In this document: positions 34,143 through 49,100 of the stretch, piece by piece
Numbering within the stretch: position 1 is the stretch's first letter
Layout of the letters: each line of letters begins with the position of its first letter
Origin: Procambarus clarkii
Taxonomy: Eukaryota; Arthropoda; Malacostraca; Decapoda; Cambaridae
DNA: 64,000 nt
Assembly (NCBI RefSeq): GCF_040958095.1
Contig: NC_091220.1
Span: 18,816,393 to 18,880,392 of the forward strand
Direction: 5' to 3'
Translations under genes and position numbers: made by a program
Notes under the pieces: model-generated
The model's input: the letters and a program-made list of their open reading frames with translations, nothing else
Told to the model about the DNA's origin: nothing
Database searches by the model: none

Positions 34143-37100
34143 CTGTAAACAAATGAATGAATAATTAGCAGAATGTGATTGTAAAATTATAAAATTTTTA
34201 AGAATATACCAAAATTTCTAAACAAATGCTTAAAAATAAAACTTTTGAGCTACCAATATATGAAAAACTAATTTCTGAACAGGATACTTGACTTCTCCCT
34301 ATGCCAAGATCATATCTGGACACTTGAATAGTATTACGCACAGTCAAGGCAAGTCGACATTCTGCAATGATGCAGCAGGAATCTTTCCAAGTGTCTCTGC
34401 TAGGACTTACAGATACAATGAAGACAGAGAAAGGATCATTCCAAAGAATTACTTCTAAAAGGTTAATTTATAAATATTCAAAAGACCTTCCAAAATCTAT
34501 TTTCCATCAAAGAAACTGCCAAATAGTACTCTTGTTAGTTGCCAGTTGGCCAATCACGTGCTTTCTGATGCAAAAAAAAATCTCTGCACACAGGGAAAGC
34601 AAAGATACAAGAGAAGAAATGGTATCAATAGAGTGTCCTGCTTAGAAATGAACTATTCATATACATAGCACTCAATGCCTTATTTCTGGGATACCTCACT
34701 CCATTGTTATCTAAGTTTAGAGTGTAAGTAAATATAAATAAATCTAATAACAAAATGGGTATGACTCTAACGTATGGTACAGTACTTGATTAACCTTCAG
34801 GAGCAAGCCATCAACCCAGGAAACCCCGCAACAGGAAACCCAGAACCCTACCAGAAGGAAAGATGATCATCTTGAAGACAGCCAATTCAATGCAACACAG
34901 TATTGATGAAGGTGGTGAACCTCAGGCAAGTACTGTATCTAGTCATAAAAATGCTGATGTCAGAAAAGCATATGGCTGAGAACAACACATTCTCAAGAAT
35001 TTAGTGTCTTGAATATTTGCAGGTCATGTGTACAAGAATACACCTATAGTTGACTATTTGACCACTCTGCACATCAGATGGGAGATACAGGCCTTAATAC
35101 AGGGCACCATGGTGTATAGATTAACACTTTCGCTCGGGGATGACGCAGCATTGCGTCATCCGTTTACTGGCGGTAATGCCGGGGATGACGCAGCATTGCG
35201 TCATCCACTTTAAAAATTCGCCAAAAATCAGGTTTGTATCCGATTTTTTGGGGACTGGTTTTAAAATGTGCGCCGATGTCTTCCCATTTCTTTTGTTGAG
35301 CCTCGTGGCCCTCAGGCGGCTTGGCACACGCCGTGGGCCCATTGTCTTTGCTCCACTGTTGTGACCAATGTCGTCTCCCCTCGCATCTCAAACGTGTGAA
35401 CATTTCGGCTATTTTCCGTGGCTATATTTCTTACTGCGGCTTTAGAAACTATCTACGCTTACTCCACGATGGATAGTAATCATGAACAAGGCCCTTCCAG
35501 GAAGAAAATTGCGAAAGAAAGGCTTGAAAAGGGTGGGAATTGGGAGTGTAGTAGGAAGGCCTCTGAGCGCTCACTCACGGCTAACGCGTGGCCCGTCTTC
35601 AACTCGTCGGCGGTTGGAGCGTGACCAGGTGTTTTTTTTTATATGCTAATGTTCCTCTAGAGAATTTTATTACGAACCCATTGAGACCAAAATGAAAGAC
35701 CTAGGACAAAAATTGAGGTGACCAGAGTGAAAATAGTGAAAACATTTTATCCCGTTTGCGCGCTCCCGGGTAACTCGTTCGCACTTTCTCTGTTTGCTGC
35801 GGGTAATTAGCCGGGCTTTTGGAGTTTATATGCATTTAGTGCTGTAGAGAATTTTATTGCGAACACAATGATACCAAATTTATTCTCGTAGAAGGAGAAT
35901 TGAGGTGACAAAGTTGAAGAGAGTATACACTTTTCGGAATTAACGCGCGCTTCCGTGACACGCTGGGGCCCATATCGCCCTGTCGAGGGGTGGCGCGCGG
36001 GGTGAGCGAAAGTGTTAAGGAGAAACTCGCATTCAACAATCCAGAAGATAATGGCATAAGGTTACTACCAGACATAAGGCATGATGAATATGAAAGTAAG
36101 CAAAACAGGCCTTAAATAAGATAGGGGCCCTCCAAAAAGAAAAAGTTTAATTTTTAGCCACGGGAAGGGAAGGAAATTATCAGGGACAGTGCCAAGCCAT
36201 CATGCCTATATAGCACTGGGAAGGGGTCAGGATAAGGATTTGGGATGGGACAGGGGGAAGGAATGGTGCGTAATCACTTGGACAGTTGGGGACTGAACGC
36301 TGACCTGCATGAAGTGAGACCGTAGCTCTACCATCAAACCCAAGTAGCCAAGAAAGTGGAAGTTAGGATGGAGACACACAATAGCATCTCTATGACCGAA
36401 AAAAAGATGAACATGAAGCCTGCCTATCCAATTACCCATAACAAATCCAGTCAGAACAAGAACTTGAGCACAAGGTCCTCAAGGAAAGGTCCTCAAGGAG
36501 AGGAAAGATCCGATGCCTAATAAAAATAACAAACTGATCGACACCCAATCACGAGATCATGCATACTCCAACAGCACATGGGGAGAACAGATGTTGAAGA
36601 AAACTCTGCAGTTTTAAAAAGGGAGGACTAGAGAGAGGTCAAGGCTCAAAGTAAAATGTAGTGACATCCAAAGCAGCCGAGAAAACAAAGACAATGGCCA
36701 TACCATGTTGAGAACACCGCTTCTCGTCCAATCAGCGAAATTAAGCAACACTGGGTTTGGTTAATACTTGGATGGGTGACTGCTTAGGAACACCAAATTC
36801 TTTTGGCATTAAGCTTTTCTTGGTTGAGTTCAGGAGTAGAACAACTCCAGTAACCTTCTTGAGTTCAGGAGTAGAACAACTCCAGTAACCTTCTTGAGTT
36901 CAGGAGTAGAACAACTCCAGTAACCTTCTCCAGGTATGCATGAGACCAACAGAAACAGAAGGCCTAGTGAGGCCAGCCTATTGATTCTTAAAAGAATCAA
37001 AACAATGCACAAAAGTTTAAATGCTTGAATGTTATTAGTGCACACACTAAGTATTTAAGTGGAGAACACTAGACTCCATCTGTGGTTAAAGAGGAAGAAA

Positions 37101-40100
37101 AAACATTGGCTGGTGCCAGTCCCTTACTATTATCAAACCTATCATTCATGTCATGAGGATCAGAACACGATACTTAAGCAGACGAGGAGTCACAATAACG
37201 TGGCTGAAATATGTTTCAGCTACGCTATTATGGCTGAATTTCCGGTCTGTCCTGGACCATTCTCAAGCCGATTATGGCATTGTTTTGCAATCGACTTGAG
37301 AATGGTCCAGGATGGACCGAAACGTCGTCGTCCTTTCACTTTCTAATGTGTGATTTGGTCAACGATACTTAATTTATCAAAATAAATTAATTCCCAAGAG
37401 GATTTCCCAAGAGGATGGTGTAAGTCTTGCACTGGTTGGTTTGCCTTGTAGGATCAATAAATAAAAAGAGAGACATGTGTAAAAAATCACCCCTTAGTCC
37501 CCACCACTATTGTTCAATACTTGCCTGTACAGGAATTATCATCCCTGTCTTCAATTCTTCTGGAAGATCAATATTGAAAGTTTCTTTCCCAGTGATTCCT
37601 AGAGACTCAGCAGTCTGACCCTCCAAGAACTGCATAGGGATAATGCCCATTCCAACAAGGTTGCTGCGGTGGATGCGCTCATAGGACTCTGCTATTACCG
37701 CACGAACACCCTGTAAGAATTTTGAGAATAAATAAATCCTAAATTAAACTTTGTTTAAAGATTACACACACAAAAAAACTGATAACTGTTTTGCAACAAA
37801 AGCTTGACCTGAAAATTAACTTACCAATAGGAATGGCCCTTTAGCAGCCCAATCTCTGGATGATCCAGAGCCATATTCTTTCCCTGCCAGGATTATGACG
37901 GGACGATTTTCCTCCCGGTAACGTTCCGCAGCATCAAACACTTCAAGCTGCAAGAGTTTTATAGTGACAGCTTTCACAATAACCATTCAGAGCAAAATGC
38001 ATGAGCAATCAGCTCTAAAGACTAGACTACTGTATTAAGAACCAGCTTTAAAAATAATCATTTTATCTGCTCAAGGATTCTATTTCATGTATACAAAAAA
38101 TAATGTCACTGGCATGACTTGAATTACAGAGTATGACAAAAATACTTGAGTACACTAGGCTGGAACTGAATATCAGAGACACCAGAGTCGCTCAGGGAAC
38201 ATCAGCGAGTAGCCAGGATTACTCGTTAAACATCAGTGAATAGCCAGAGTTACTCAGGGAATAGCAGTAAGCAGCCAGTTACTTAGGGGACAGCAATGGG
38301 TAACTAGGAATACTGACAAGTGGATATTTGTTTTGGAAAGGAAAAACAGCAAAAAATGGTTTGGAGACGTTTTGCTTGCATTGCAAGCATTAAAAATCAA
38401 AGACTGAAACCTCAAAGGTTCGCAACATAGATTCGCTTTACTACTGTACCATAGTGGTAAAAATAAATGAAAGTGCCAAGATTCCAAACATAAACATAGC
38501 TGACCCCATAAAACATTACTGATTATTATTAATATACATTTGTACCTCTTCTCCAGATGACATGTGAATAGTGTATGGTCCAGACTTTCCGACAAACTTA
38601 TTCACAAGTCTGATGTTTGCGAATGTGCCACGAGCCATCACAGCATCATTGCCTCTCCGTGAACCATACGAGTTAAATTCCCGGGGTGTCAAACTGCAAA
38701 GGAAGGTGAATACAGAATGATATATTAAAAAATAAAACAAATGAAAATACTACTGTACTATATACAAATCATTTTCAGTTTATATCAGGAAAATAAAGAG
38801 ACAATAAATTAAACCAATGTAATTAAGAAGACATATATATAATGAAGTATTGAATATAATGAAGCACCCTTTTTTGTTCGAGCCTCAGCAGCTCCACAGT
38901 GCCTACAAGCTGGTGCTGCTCAGCTACATTATTGTGCCAGGATTCTCAGATCCAGCCTGACCTATCGTGAGCCACGATAGGTCAGGCTAGGTCACGACTC
39001 TGACTTGTTTACAAACTTGAGGGAAATCTCTGGGCATCACTCATCAAACCAAAACTAACAAAAACCCATCCAAAAACTTAGACAAAACAAAACAAACCAA
39101 CGTTCAAAAGACAGAAATTAATAATATGAAAAATAATGCAAACAAGCTTGCTGTGTGGTGGAATATTTCTAGCCGTAATTTACAGTACCTAGCCACTGTA
39201 TGCGCGTGTTATTCTTAGGGTCACGAAGCAAATGGTGTGGCTCATGTCAGGTAACCCACAGGTGAATGTGGTGCTGCCATCTGGTAGTGGGAGGCATAGT
39301 CACTAGTTATTCCTGTCAGTTGTTACTTCTCTGCTCCATTTCACAGCCATCTTGTACAACTACCACCCTATATCTTTTCTGACATCGTTGATATTAAATA
39401 ATTCAAGACCCATCTTGGGTATTTATAATTTAATAATAATAATCTTATTATACCAATACTGTACATCAGTTGATCGACAATTGAGACGTGGGACCAAAGA
39501 GCTGAAGCTCAACCCCTGCAAGCACAACTAGGTGAATCCATACAGCAAACGGAGAAATTTTTCCCGTTAGATTTACATATGAAACAAATTTCATGGAAAG
39601 ACTTTAATAGGAAACCAATTTCAGGTTGTCACCTACCCACGAGACGCCAGGTAACGTGCTGCAGCAGAATTACGAGCAATAGAGCCAGCTGGTGATATAT
39701 GGTCTGTGGTTACAGAATCTCCAAGATTAAGGAGAACATGTGCATCCTTAATGCTTTTAATGGGTGATAATTCCTGTGGAGAAAAAGAATAGATGTTGTT
39801 GCATTTTAGAGAGACAAAATCTTGTCAGAAGACATCACTCAATAGTATGTAGTCAAAGAGAATTTATGGCTCCTGATTGGAGGATGCACCAATGACAATT
39901 TATGCTCCAAAGTAGATCCAAAAGCTGAACCCGAGTCTGTTCCCTTTGTTGGTCCGTGTCTGTGATTCTTATGACCAGCTACTCTAATATAAAGACTTTT
40001 AAAACTCATTTCAATATCAGGCAGAATTATGCATATGAATTCTTCTTAACAGTGGGTTAAATAATTCTATTAGTTTACTTCAAAACTTACGGCATGATTC

Positions 40101-43100
40101 ACAAGAGACTATTTTTTAAGATCACACTGGAATGGACACTACACACCTATAAAGGTATTAAAAATGGTGGAGTATGCAGTTTTGTCGCACACTTAAGTGT
40201 CTGGACACCCTAGTGCCAGTCTCTATAATCTATTTTTATGGAAATTTTGCCAATATAAACATGTATAGTATGGTCTATACTAGACTTCCCTTTGATTCCA
40301 TACTATTAGGTAATTCTCCTAAAATAACACACAGCATCCTGGATCTTGGAACCCATTTGATGTACAGATACTAACATTTGGGGGTTCTGAGACAGACACC
40401 AAGCATTCCAATGGTCGTAGGTTCATTTCTCAAAAACCACTGATGAGCTTAGGATCTAATATTACATCTTTATATTTGGATGTGTCAATGCTCTGACATA
40501 TTATTTGGCTATACATTTTTTTCCACTTCTTGTCTGATGGCTAGAAGCTAAACACCCATGCTCAGCAACTCACTTCTTGGAAACAAATGACTTTTATTAC
40601 TACTTTACAGTACTTTACAGTGGTCTGATAATGCATTTTTGCACTAATCGGTCCGACGATGCTAAAACGAGTCACCTGATCTCCAAATGTCACTTTCTTA
40701 ATCATTCTATTTATGTCTAAACATATTGCTACTAATTAAACTGAAATGGTTTGAATTGCAAAATGTTGACCAGACTAGAAAGTGAAGGGACAATGATGTT
40801 TCGGTCCGTCCTGGACCATTCTCAAGTCGATTGCAAAATGTCACCTTAAAATATACATTTCTATTTTCCCATTTACATTAATTGTTGGATAAATATTCTA
40901 ACCTTCGTCATGCCGTCAAAGAATGGGGGCCTCTTGATGTATGTAGACTTTGAGTCCCATGGGTAGAGCATTCCCTCAGGAGCCTCCAATTTATTCCAGC
41001 GATCATTTCCTGTTGTAATTCTGGAATAAACTTCCTTGAACATGGCTGGTATCACGTGTTCTTGCTCAACTGAATGGATTTCGGTACGTTGAGGCCAAAT
41101 GTCCTGCAGGTACACTGCCTTGCCATTTTCACTGTGACCTGTTGAAAGAAATATGTCATAGCTAAGCAAATAATATATGTACAGTAATTTACAGAATTGA
41201 GATGATTTTCAACATCTAATTCAAATACAGGGGGAAGGGATTTGGGAGGCTGTATTAAACTATCAAAGCAATATTTTTCACTTTTAAATTTTAGATTACA
41301 TTACAGTACTGTGCATTAATGCTAAAATGGCCATATAATTCAAAATGTATTATTTAGGTACTACAGCATTGTAGTAAGTTTCTCAATAACCACAATGATG
41401 ATGATGACAATGATAACAATGATTAGTCTCATCAAATTTAAAGTGGCAAGAAGCTTTACATATGTAAGCTGATTTTTAAACTCTCTGGGAGTAGTATTAA
41501 CCTAGATTTGTAAAATATCTATCCATATACTGCACTATACAGTATTAATTGTATTAAATTCTAAAATATACAAAGGAGACCGAAAGTAAGAGCACAGTCC
41601 CCAAAAAACAACTTAGGCTGGACGGTAGAGCGACGGTCTCGCTTCATGCAGGTCGACGGTCAATCCCCGACCGTCCACGAGTGGTTGGGCACCATTCTTT
41701 TCCCGAACGGTCCCATCCCAAATTCTTATCCTTCCCTCTTCCAAGTTCTATAGTCGTAATGGTGTGGCACTTTTCCCAAGATAATTCCTTTCCCTTCCCC
41801 AAACAATATATGCAGATGTTAAATATGTCAACAAACTTACCAAGAGGTTCCTTTTCAAAGTCAATATCGACTCTTCCAGCGAGGGCATATGCAATGACCA
41901 GGAGTGGAGATGCCAGATAATTGGCCCGGGTGTTGGGGTGAATTCGACCTTCAAAATTACGATTTCCTGAGAGGACTCCACAACAAACAAGATCATTCTG
42001 CAAGACAAATATAAATGAGTTGTTGTTAAATTTTATGTGGTGTAACAGGCAAACAAAGACCATCAGACTGTAACCAAAAGATATGAACATATAACCGTCA
42101 AAAGTTTCAAAACGTTATATGACAAAGAGTACTGGGAAGACGGGACACCACGAGAGTAGCTCTTATCCTGTAACTACACTTAGGTAATTATTATCCACAG
42201 TCTGCTTAATTTTTGTTGTTTCTGATGATGTTAAGAGAATGAGAATGTAAAATTAAAGATATGACATTTACTCTTTCCACATAACACGAATAACATCTAT
42301 CGTTTCATATCCCGTATTACTAAGCAACTTTATGGTACAGTGGACCCCCATTCAAATGGAAATTAGAGGCAAATGGAGGATGCCATTCCATAATTGCATT
42401 TAAGTTCTTTTGCTGTGAATGGGGTCAGGCATGAATTGATTTGTGTGAGTGGGAGTTCACATATGGTAATGTTTTCTACTTGATTATCTAATAATATTGC
42501 TACCATATTTCAATCATTTGTAAATTTTGCCAAACTTAACAGAACAAAATTATTCTATTTTTGTTTGGATTATGATTAAATTCTTTGAATGTTTAATAAT
42601 AAAATTGATATCATTTATCCAATTTTAATATGGATATGTTATCATATTAATGTACAGTACAGTAATAACATTCTTTAGTTTTACACCAGCACTCACCTTT
42701 TCAATAGCTTCCACAATTGCTTCTGGAAGAGGACCTGAGTTTCCAATGCATGTCATACAGCCGTACCCAACAATATCAAACCCTAGTTGTGCCAGGTAAG
42801 GTGTGACGCCTGAATGTTGCAAGTAGTGTGTCACCACTCCTGACCCGGGCGATAACGATGTCTTGATGTACGGGGCAACTCTCAACCCAGCTTCAACGGC
42901 ATTTTTGGCTAACAGACCTATTGAAAGTAAAGTTGGAGGAGATTACTGTCACCTCAACTCATAAAATAACATTTGCAATACCTTTACCCAGACAAACCTT
43001 CTTCGTCAGAGATATATTTAAAATAACAAAAAAAAGAATTACAGGGTATACCTTGCCCTCCAGGACATTTTACTGTAAATACTGACTGGATATTAGGTAC

Positions 43101-46100
43101 AGTATTCACAAGATACTAAAAGTATATCACTATGGCTGAATGCTTGTAACTCTCAAGAGTAAATTTATTATTTTATTTATTAACAAGAATGTACAATGGG
43201 TTTTTGAGATTAAATAATACTGTATTGGTATTTTTACATTCTTTCAAAGCTACTAACATGCACATCGTTTTGGGCAGGTCCTTAATCTAACATATCAGGT
43301 AAGACGAATAGGTACATTGTAGCAAAATTTTATATCAACATATAACTACAATATACAATACAGTAAATTAACAGAATGATTACACTGGCGAAGATGTTCA
43401 TCTGAGTACCAATATTGGGGGAGTGGGTAGCACAAAATACAGTGTGAGTTTGAAGCATAAGGTAGGAAATTATGAGGATGAAATTAGGTACTTTTTCTGT
43501 TTTACCTTTGAATAAGGCATAGTAAGGCATGCATAGTACATTTTCAAATGTACTATGCATAGAAACTGCAAATGAAACTGAAAATGCATAGAAACTGCAA
43601 ATATAAAATTCCTTCAGTAATGTCATGCAGTTGTTCCATGGATCTATTCTATGCAGGCCGCAACTGGTGTACTTACCAGCACCTAGCATTACGGAGGGGT
43701 TGCTGGTGTTCGTACAGGACGTGATGGCGGCAATCACCACTGACCCGTGTCTCAGGGTGTATTCTTGACCCTCGTACACAAACGGAACAGTCTTGTCATG
43801 TTTGTCAGCTGGCAGGCCAAACCCCTTGAACCCAACCTTGGGGAAAATAGACACAATGATATATTAGTCAATTGCTACATACTTTAAAGATCACTACAGG
43901 ACTACTTACCCAATTTCGTTTCAACGTATTGTTTACTAAACAAAGTGCAGTAGTTAAATGCACACTAAACTAAGAATGATAATTGTATAATGTACCATAC
44001 ACTATACTGTAATTGTATAATGTACCATACAATTGTACTGTAAATACAAATACAATGTACTGTAATTGTGTCACACCACGACCACGTAATTGTGACTCCT
44101 TCTGAAGATGTATTAATATACGAAAGTACTTAAGGAAATTCCAGTTTCAATTTTCCTCTGTGGTCTGACACTGTCACATTTTTAATCACGTGTTTATTTT
44201 TCGTGATTTACACATATACTGTAATTGTATAATGTACCATACAATATGCTTGTATAATGTACCATACACTATAGTTGCATAATGTACCATTCACTATAGT
44301 TGTATTATGTATCATTCACTATACTTATATAATTTACGATATGTTATAGCTGTATAATGCACAATACACTACAGTTCAATATTGTATCATACACTATAGC
44401 TGTATAATGTACCATACACTATAGCTGTATAATGAATCATACACTATAGTTGTATGATGTACCATACACTATAACTGTATAATGAATCATACCCTATAGC
44501 TGTATAATGTGTCATACACTATAGCTATAATGTACCATACACTGTGTCAGCTAGTGTCATAGTGTCATACACTGTGTCAGCTAGTGTCATACACTATAGC
44601 TATAATGTACCATACACTGTAGCTGTATAATGTACCATACACTGTAGCTGTATAATGTACCATACACTGTAGCTGTATAATGTACGATACACAATAGCTG
44701 TTTAATGTACCATACACTATAGTACATCATAGCTATATAATGTATCATACACTATAGTTGTATGATGTACCATACATTGTAGCTATAATGTACCATACAC
44801 TGTAGCTGTATAATGTACCATACACAATAGCTGTATAATGTACCATACACTATAGCTATAGCTGTATAATGTATCATACTCTATAGCTATAGCTGTATAA
44901 TGTACTATACACTATAGTTCAATAATGTATCAAATACTATAGCCATATAATGTACCATACACTATAGCCGTATAATGTACTATACACTACAGCTGTATAC
45001 TGTATCATACACTATAGCTATAATGTACAATACACTATAGTTCTTTAATGTATCATGCACTATAGATCTATAATGTATTATACTTTATAGAACAACTATA
45101 GTGTATGATACATTATAGAACTATTGTGTAAATGTACAATACACCATAGCTGTATATTGTACTATATACAATGGCTGTATAATGTATCATACACTATAGC
45201 TATAATGTACTATACACTGTAGCTGTATAATGTATCACACAGCTATAATGTACCATACACTGTAGCTGTATAATGTATCATACACTATAGCTGTATAATG
45301 TATCACACAGCTATAATGTACCATACACTATAGCTGTATAATGTATCACACAGCTATAATGTACCATACACTATAGCTGTATAATGTATCATACACTATA
45401 GCTATAATGTATCAAACAGTATAGCTCTATAATGTACCATACATTTTTGCTGTATAATGTATCAAACAGTATAGCTGCATAATGTACAATACACTATAGC
45501 TGTATAATGTACCATACACTATAATAATGTACTATACACCATAGCTGTATAATGTACCATACACTATAATTCTATGTATATTCTAGTGTATTCTATTCAT
45601 ACACTATAATAATGTACTATACACCATAGCTGTATAATGTACTATACACCATAGCTGTATAATGTACTATACACCACAGCTGTATAATGTACTATACACC
45701 ATAGCTGTATAATGTACCATACACTATAGTTCTATGTATCATACACTATAATAATGTACTATACACCATAGCTGTATAATGTACTATATACAATAGCTAT
45801 ATAAAGTTCCATATACAATAGGTGTATAATGTACCATACATTATAAACGGTTGTACAGTGCTCTCCTTAACCTAATGTACTGCATTAGGATAATAGTCTA
45901 CAGCACTGTGCTCTGAAGAACCTACACAGTTCTTCACAGTACACAGCTCGATAATCAGAGTGTATTAACCAAGGTGAAGCTTCAGCTCCTGGATCCTGCC
46001 TCTGAGCATTCGTGCCTAACTTTTAACTCACTACCTCTCGATCTAAGAAGACCTTACAACTTCTTAGATCGAGATCTAAGAAGCTAAATATAAGAAGTAA

Positions 46101-49100
46101 GAATAATAAGCTAAATAATATAAGATTTAGAAGCTAAATTACTAGCTAAATATTGAATTTCAGAAGAATATCCGTTAGTATGTGTGCTTGTAGATTCTTA
46201 AGAGTTTCCTAGGGTACGTGTGGATATGTGACCTGACCTGACCCCCAAGGTCGGTAGACCCCCCCCCCTGACCTCACTCCCAGCCGTCACGCCTCGGGGT
46301 AATGACCCAGGAGGTCAGGGCGAGATACTGCAACTGACCAGACTAATCTGGAGTGAGATCAAATCTCTTCCACCTGGGTCTTGACAATTGCCAGGGCGAC
46401 CTATAGGCGCCAGGTTGACTGTGGGGTCACCGGTAGCCATCAGCCGCCCGACCTTACAAACATATAACATTCATCCTTATGCCCGCCCTATCACCACCCT
46501 CATACACCCGCCTCATCATCACCCTCATACACCCTCTTCATCACCCTCATACACCCGCTTCATCACCACCCTCATACACCCGCTTCATCACCCTCACACA
46601 CCCGCACCATCACCACCACCCTCACACACCCGCACCATCACCACCACCCTCACACACCATCACCACCACCACCATCACACACCATCACCACCCTCACACC
46701 CGCACCACCACCCTCACACACCCACACCACCACCACCCTCACACACCCGCACCTCCACCACCACACACCCGCACCACCACCACCACCCTCACACACCATC
46801 ACCACCACCACCACCCTCACACACCATCACCACCACCACCACCCACCACCACCACCACCCACCATCACCACCCTCACACACCGTGGGGCTTTGACTGTTT
46901 GAGGCTTCAAGAAGACCTAGACAAGCTGAAGGAATGGTCGAACAAATGGTTGTTAGAGTTTAACCCAACCAAATGTAATGTAATGAAGATAGGTGTAGGG
47001 AGCAGGAGGCCAGATACAAGGTATCATCTGGGAGAGGAAATTCTTCAGGAGTCAGAGAAGGAAAAAGACTTGGGGGTTGATATCACGCCAGACCTGTCTC
47101 CTGCAGCACATATCAAGCGGATAACATCAGCGGCATATGCCAGGCTGGCCAACATACGAACGGCATTCAGAAACTTGTGTAAAGAATCATTCAGAACTTT
47201 GTATACCACATATGTCAGGCCAATCCTGGAGTATGCAGCCCCAGCATGGAGTCCATATCTAGTCAAGGATAAGACTAAACTGGAAAAGGTTCAAAGGTTT
47301 GCCACCAGACTAGTACCCGAGCTGAGAGGTATGAGCTACGAGGAGAGACTACGGGAATTAAACCTCACTTCGCTGGAAGACAGAAGAGTTAGGGGGGACA
47401 TGATCACCACATTCAAGATTCTGAAGGGGATTGATAGGGTAGATAAAGACAGTCTATTTAACACAAGGGGAACACGCACAAGGGGACACAGGTGGAAACT
47501 GAGTGCCCAAATGAGCCACAGAGATATTAGAAAGAACTTTTTTAGTGTCAGAGTGGTTGACAAATGGAATGCATTAGGGGGTGATGTGGTGGAGGCTCAC
47601 TCCATACACAGTTTCAAGTGTAGATATGACAGAGCCCGATAGGCTCAGGAATCTGTACACCTGTTGATTGACGGTTGAGAGGCGGGACCAAAGAGCCAGA
47701 GCTCAACCCCCGCAAACACAACTAGGTGAGTACAACTAGGTGAGTACACCCGCACCACCACCACCACCCTCACACACCCGCACCACCACCACCACCACCA
47801 CCCTCACACACCCGCACCACCACCACCACCACACACCCGCACCACCACCACCACCACACACCCGCACCACCACCACCACCCACCATCACCACCCTCACAC
47901 ACCCGCACCACCACCACCACCCTCACACACCCGCACCACCACCACCACCACCCTCACACACCCGCACCACCACCACCACCACCCTCACACACCCGCACCA
48001 CCACCACCACCACCCTCACACACCCGCACCACCACCCTCACACACCCGCACCACCACCACCACCACCCTCACACACCCGCACCACCACCACCACCACCAC
48101 CCTCACACACCCGCACCACCACCACCACCACCACCCTCACACACCCGCACCACCACCACCCTCACACACCCGCACCACCACCACCACCCTCACACACCCG
48201 CACCACCACCACCATCACCACCCTCACCACCACCACACACCATCACCACCCTCACACACCCGCACCACCACCACACACCATCACCACCCTCACACACCCG
48301 CACCACCACCACCACCACCCTCACACACCCGCACCACCACCACACACCATCACCACCCTCACACACCCGCACCACCACCACACACCACCCGCACCACCAC
48401 CACCACCCACCATCACCACCCTCACACACCCGCACCACCACCACACACCACCACCACCCTCACACACCCGCACCACCACCACCACCACCACCACCACCAC
48501 ACACCACCACTACCACCACCACCACCCACACACTATCACCACCCCTGCTCAAAGGCATAAAGGCAAAATATGGCAGAAATCTTGTCTGTTACCATTTACG
48601 TTAAAAAAATTCCTTATAAATTACACATTACTTTTAACCAAGATATTACCTATACTAGAATACAACCTATACTAGAATCGAATAGGTTACACACGTTGTA
48701 AACTTGTGAAATTGGGATCATAAAATAAGCAATATAATACTAGGTTAATGAAAGTAGCCTAGCGAAGAGGTGGGGTCGAATTTCCCAACTGGTTCGTCTA
48801 ATATATCCAAAGCTACCCAAATTTCGGGCTCGCCATAGCCTGTGCTACATGGACATTTCAGTTCCAAGTTGCACTACGTAATTACCCGCTAATCTCTTCC
48901 ACAAACCAACAAGCCTCTTCCCCCCCAACCAGTATTTATCCTGGTCTTTTCTTAATATAATCTTATCCAATTTATATTCGCTGTTTGGTGTTGTATTTGG
49001 TATTGTATTTGGTGTTGTATTTGGTATTGTATTTGGTATTGTATTTGGTATTGTATTTGGTGTTGTATTTGAATTTCTTTTCATAATTCATAAAATTTCT

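Noticed and set aside
36688-36812. Functional 5S rRNA gene
   Set aside because: Several substitutions in conserved positions, no T-run terminator directly after, and a single isolated copy.
46388-48675. His/Pro/Thr-rich proteins of 168-387 residues
   Set aside because: CACC repeat translations. Only the part from 46890 to 47643 is real coding sequence, and it is a LINE fragment.
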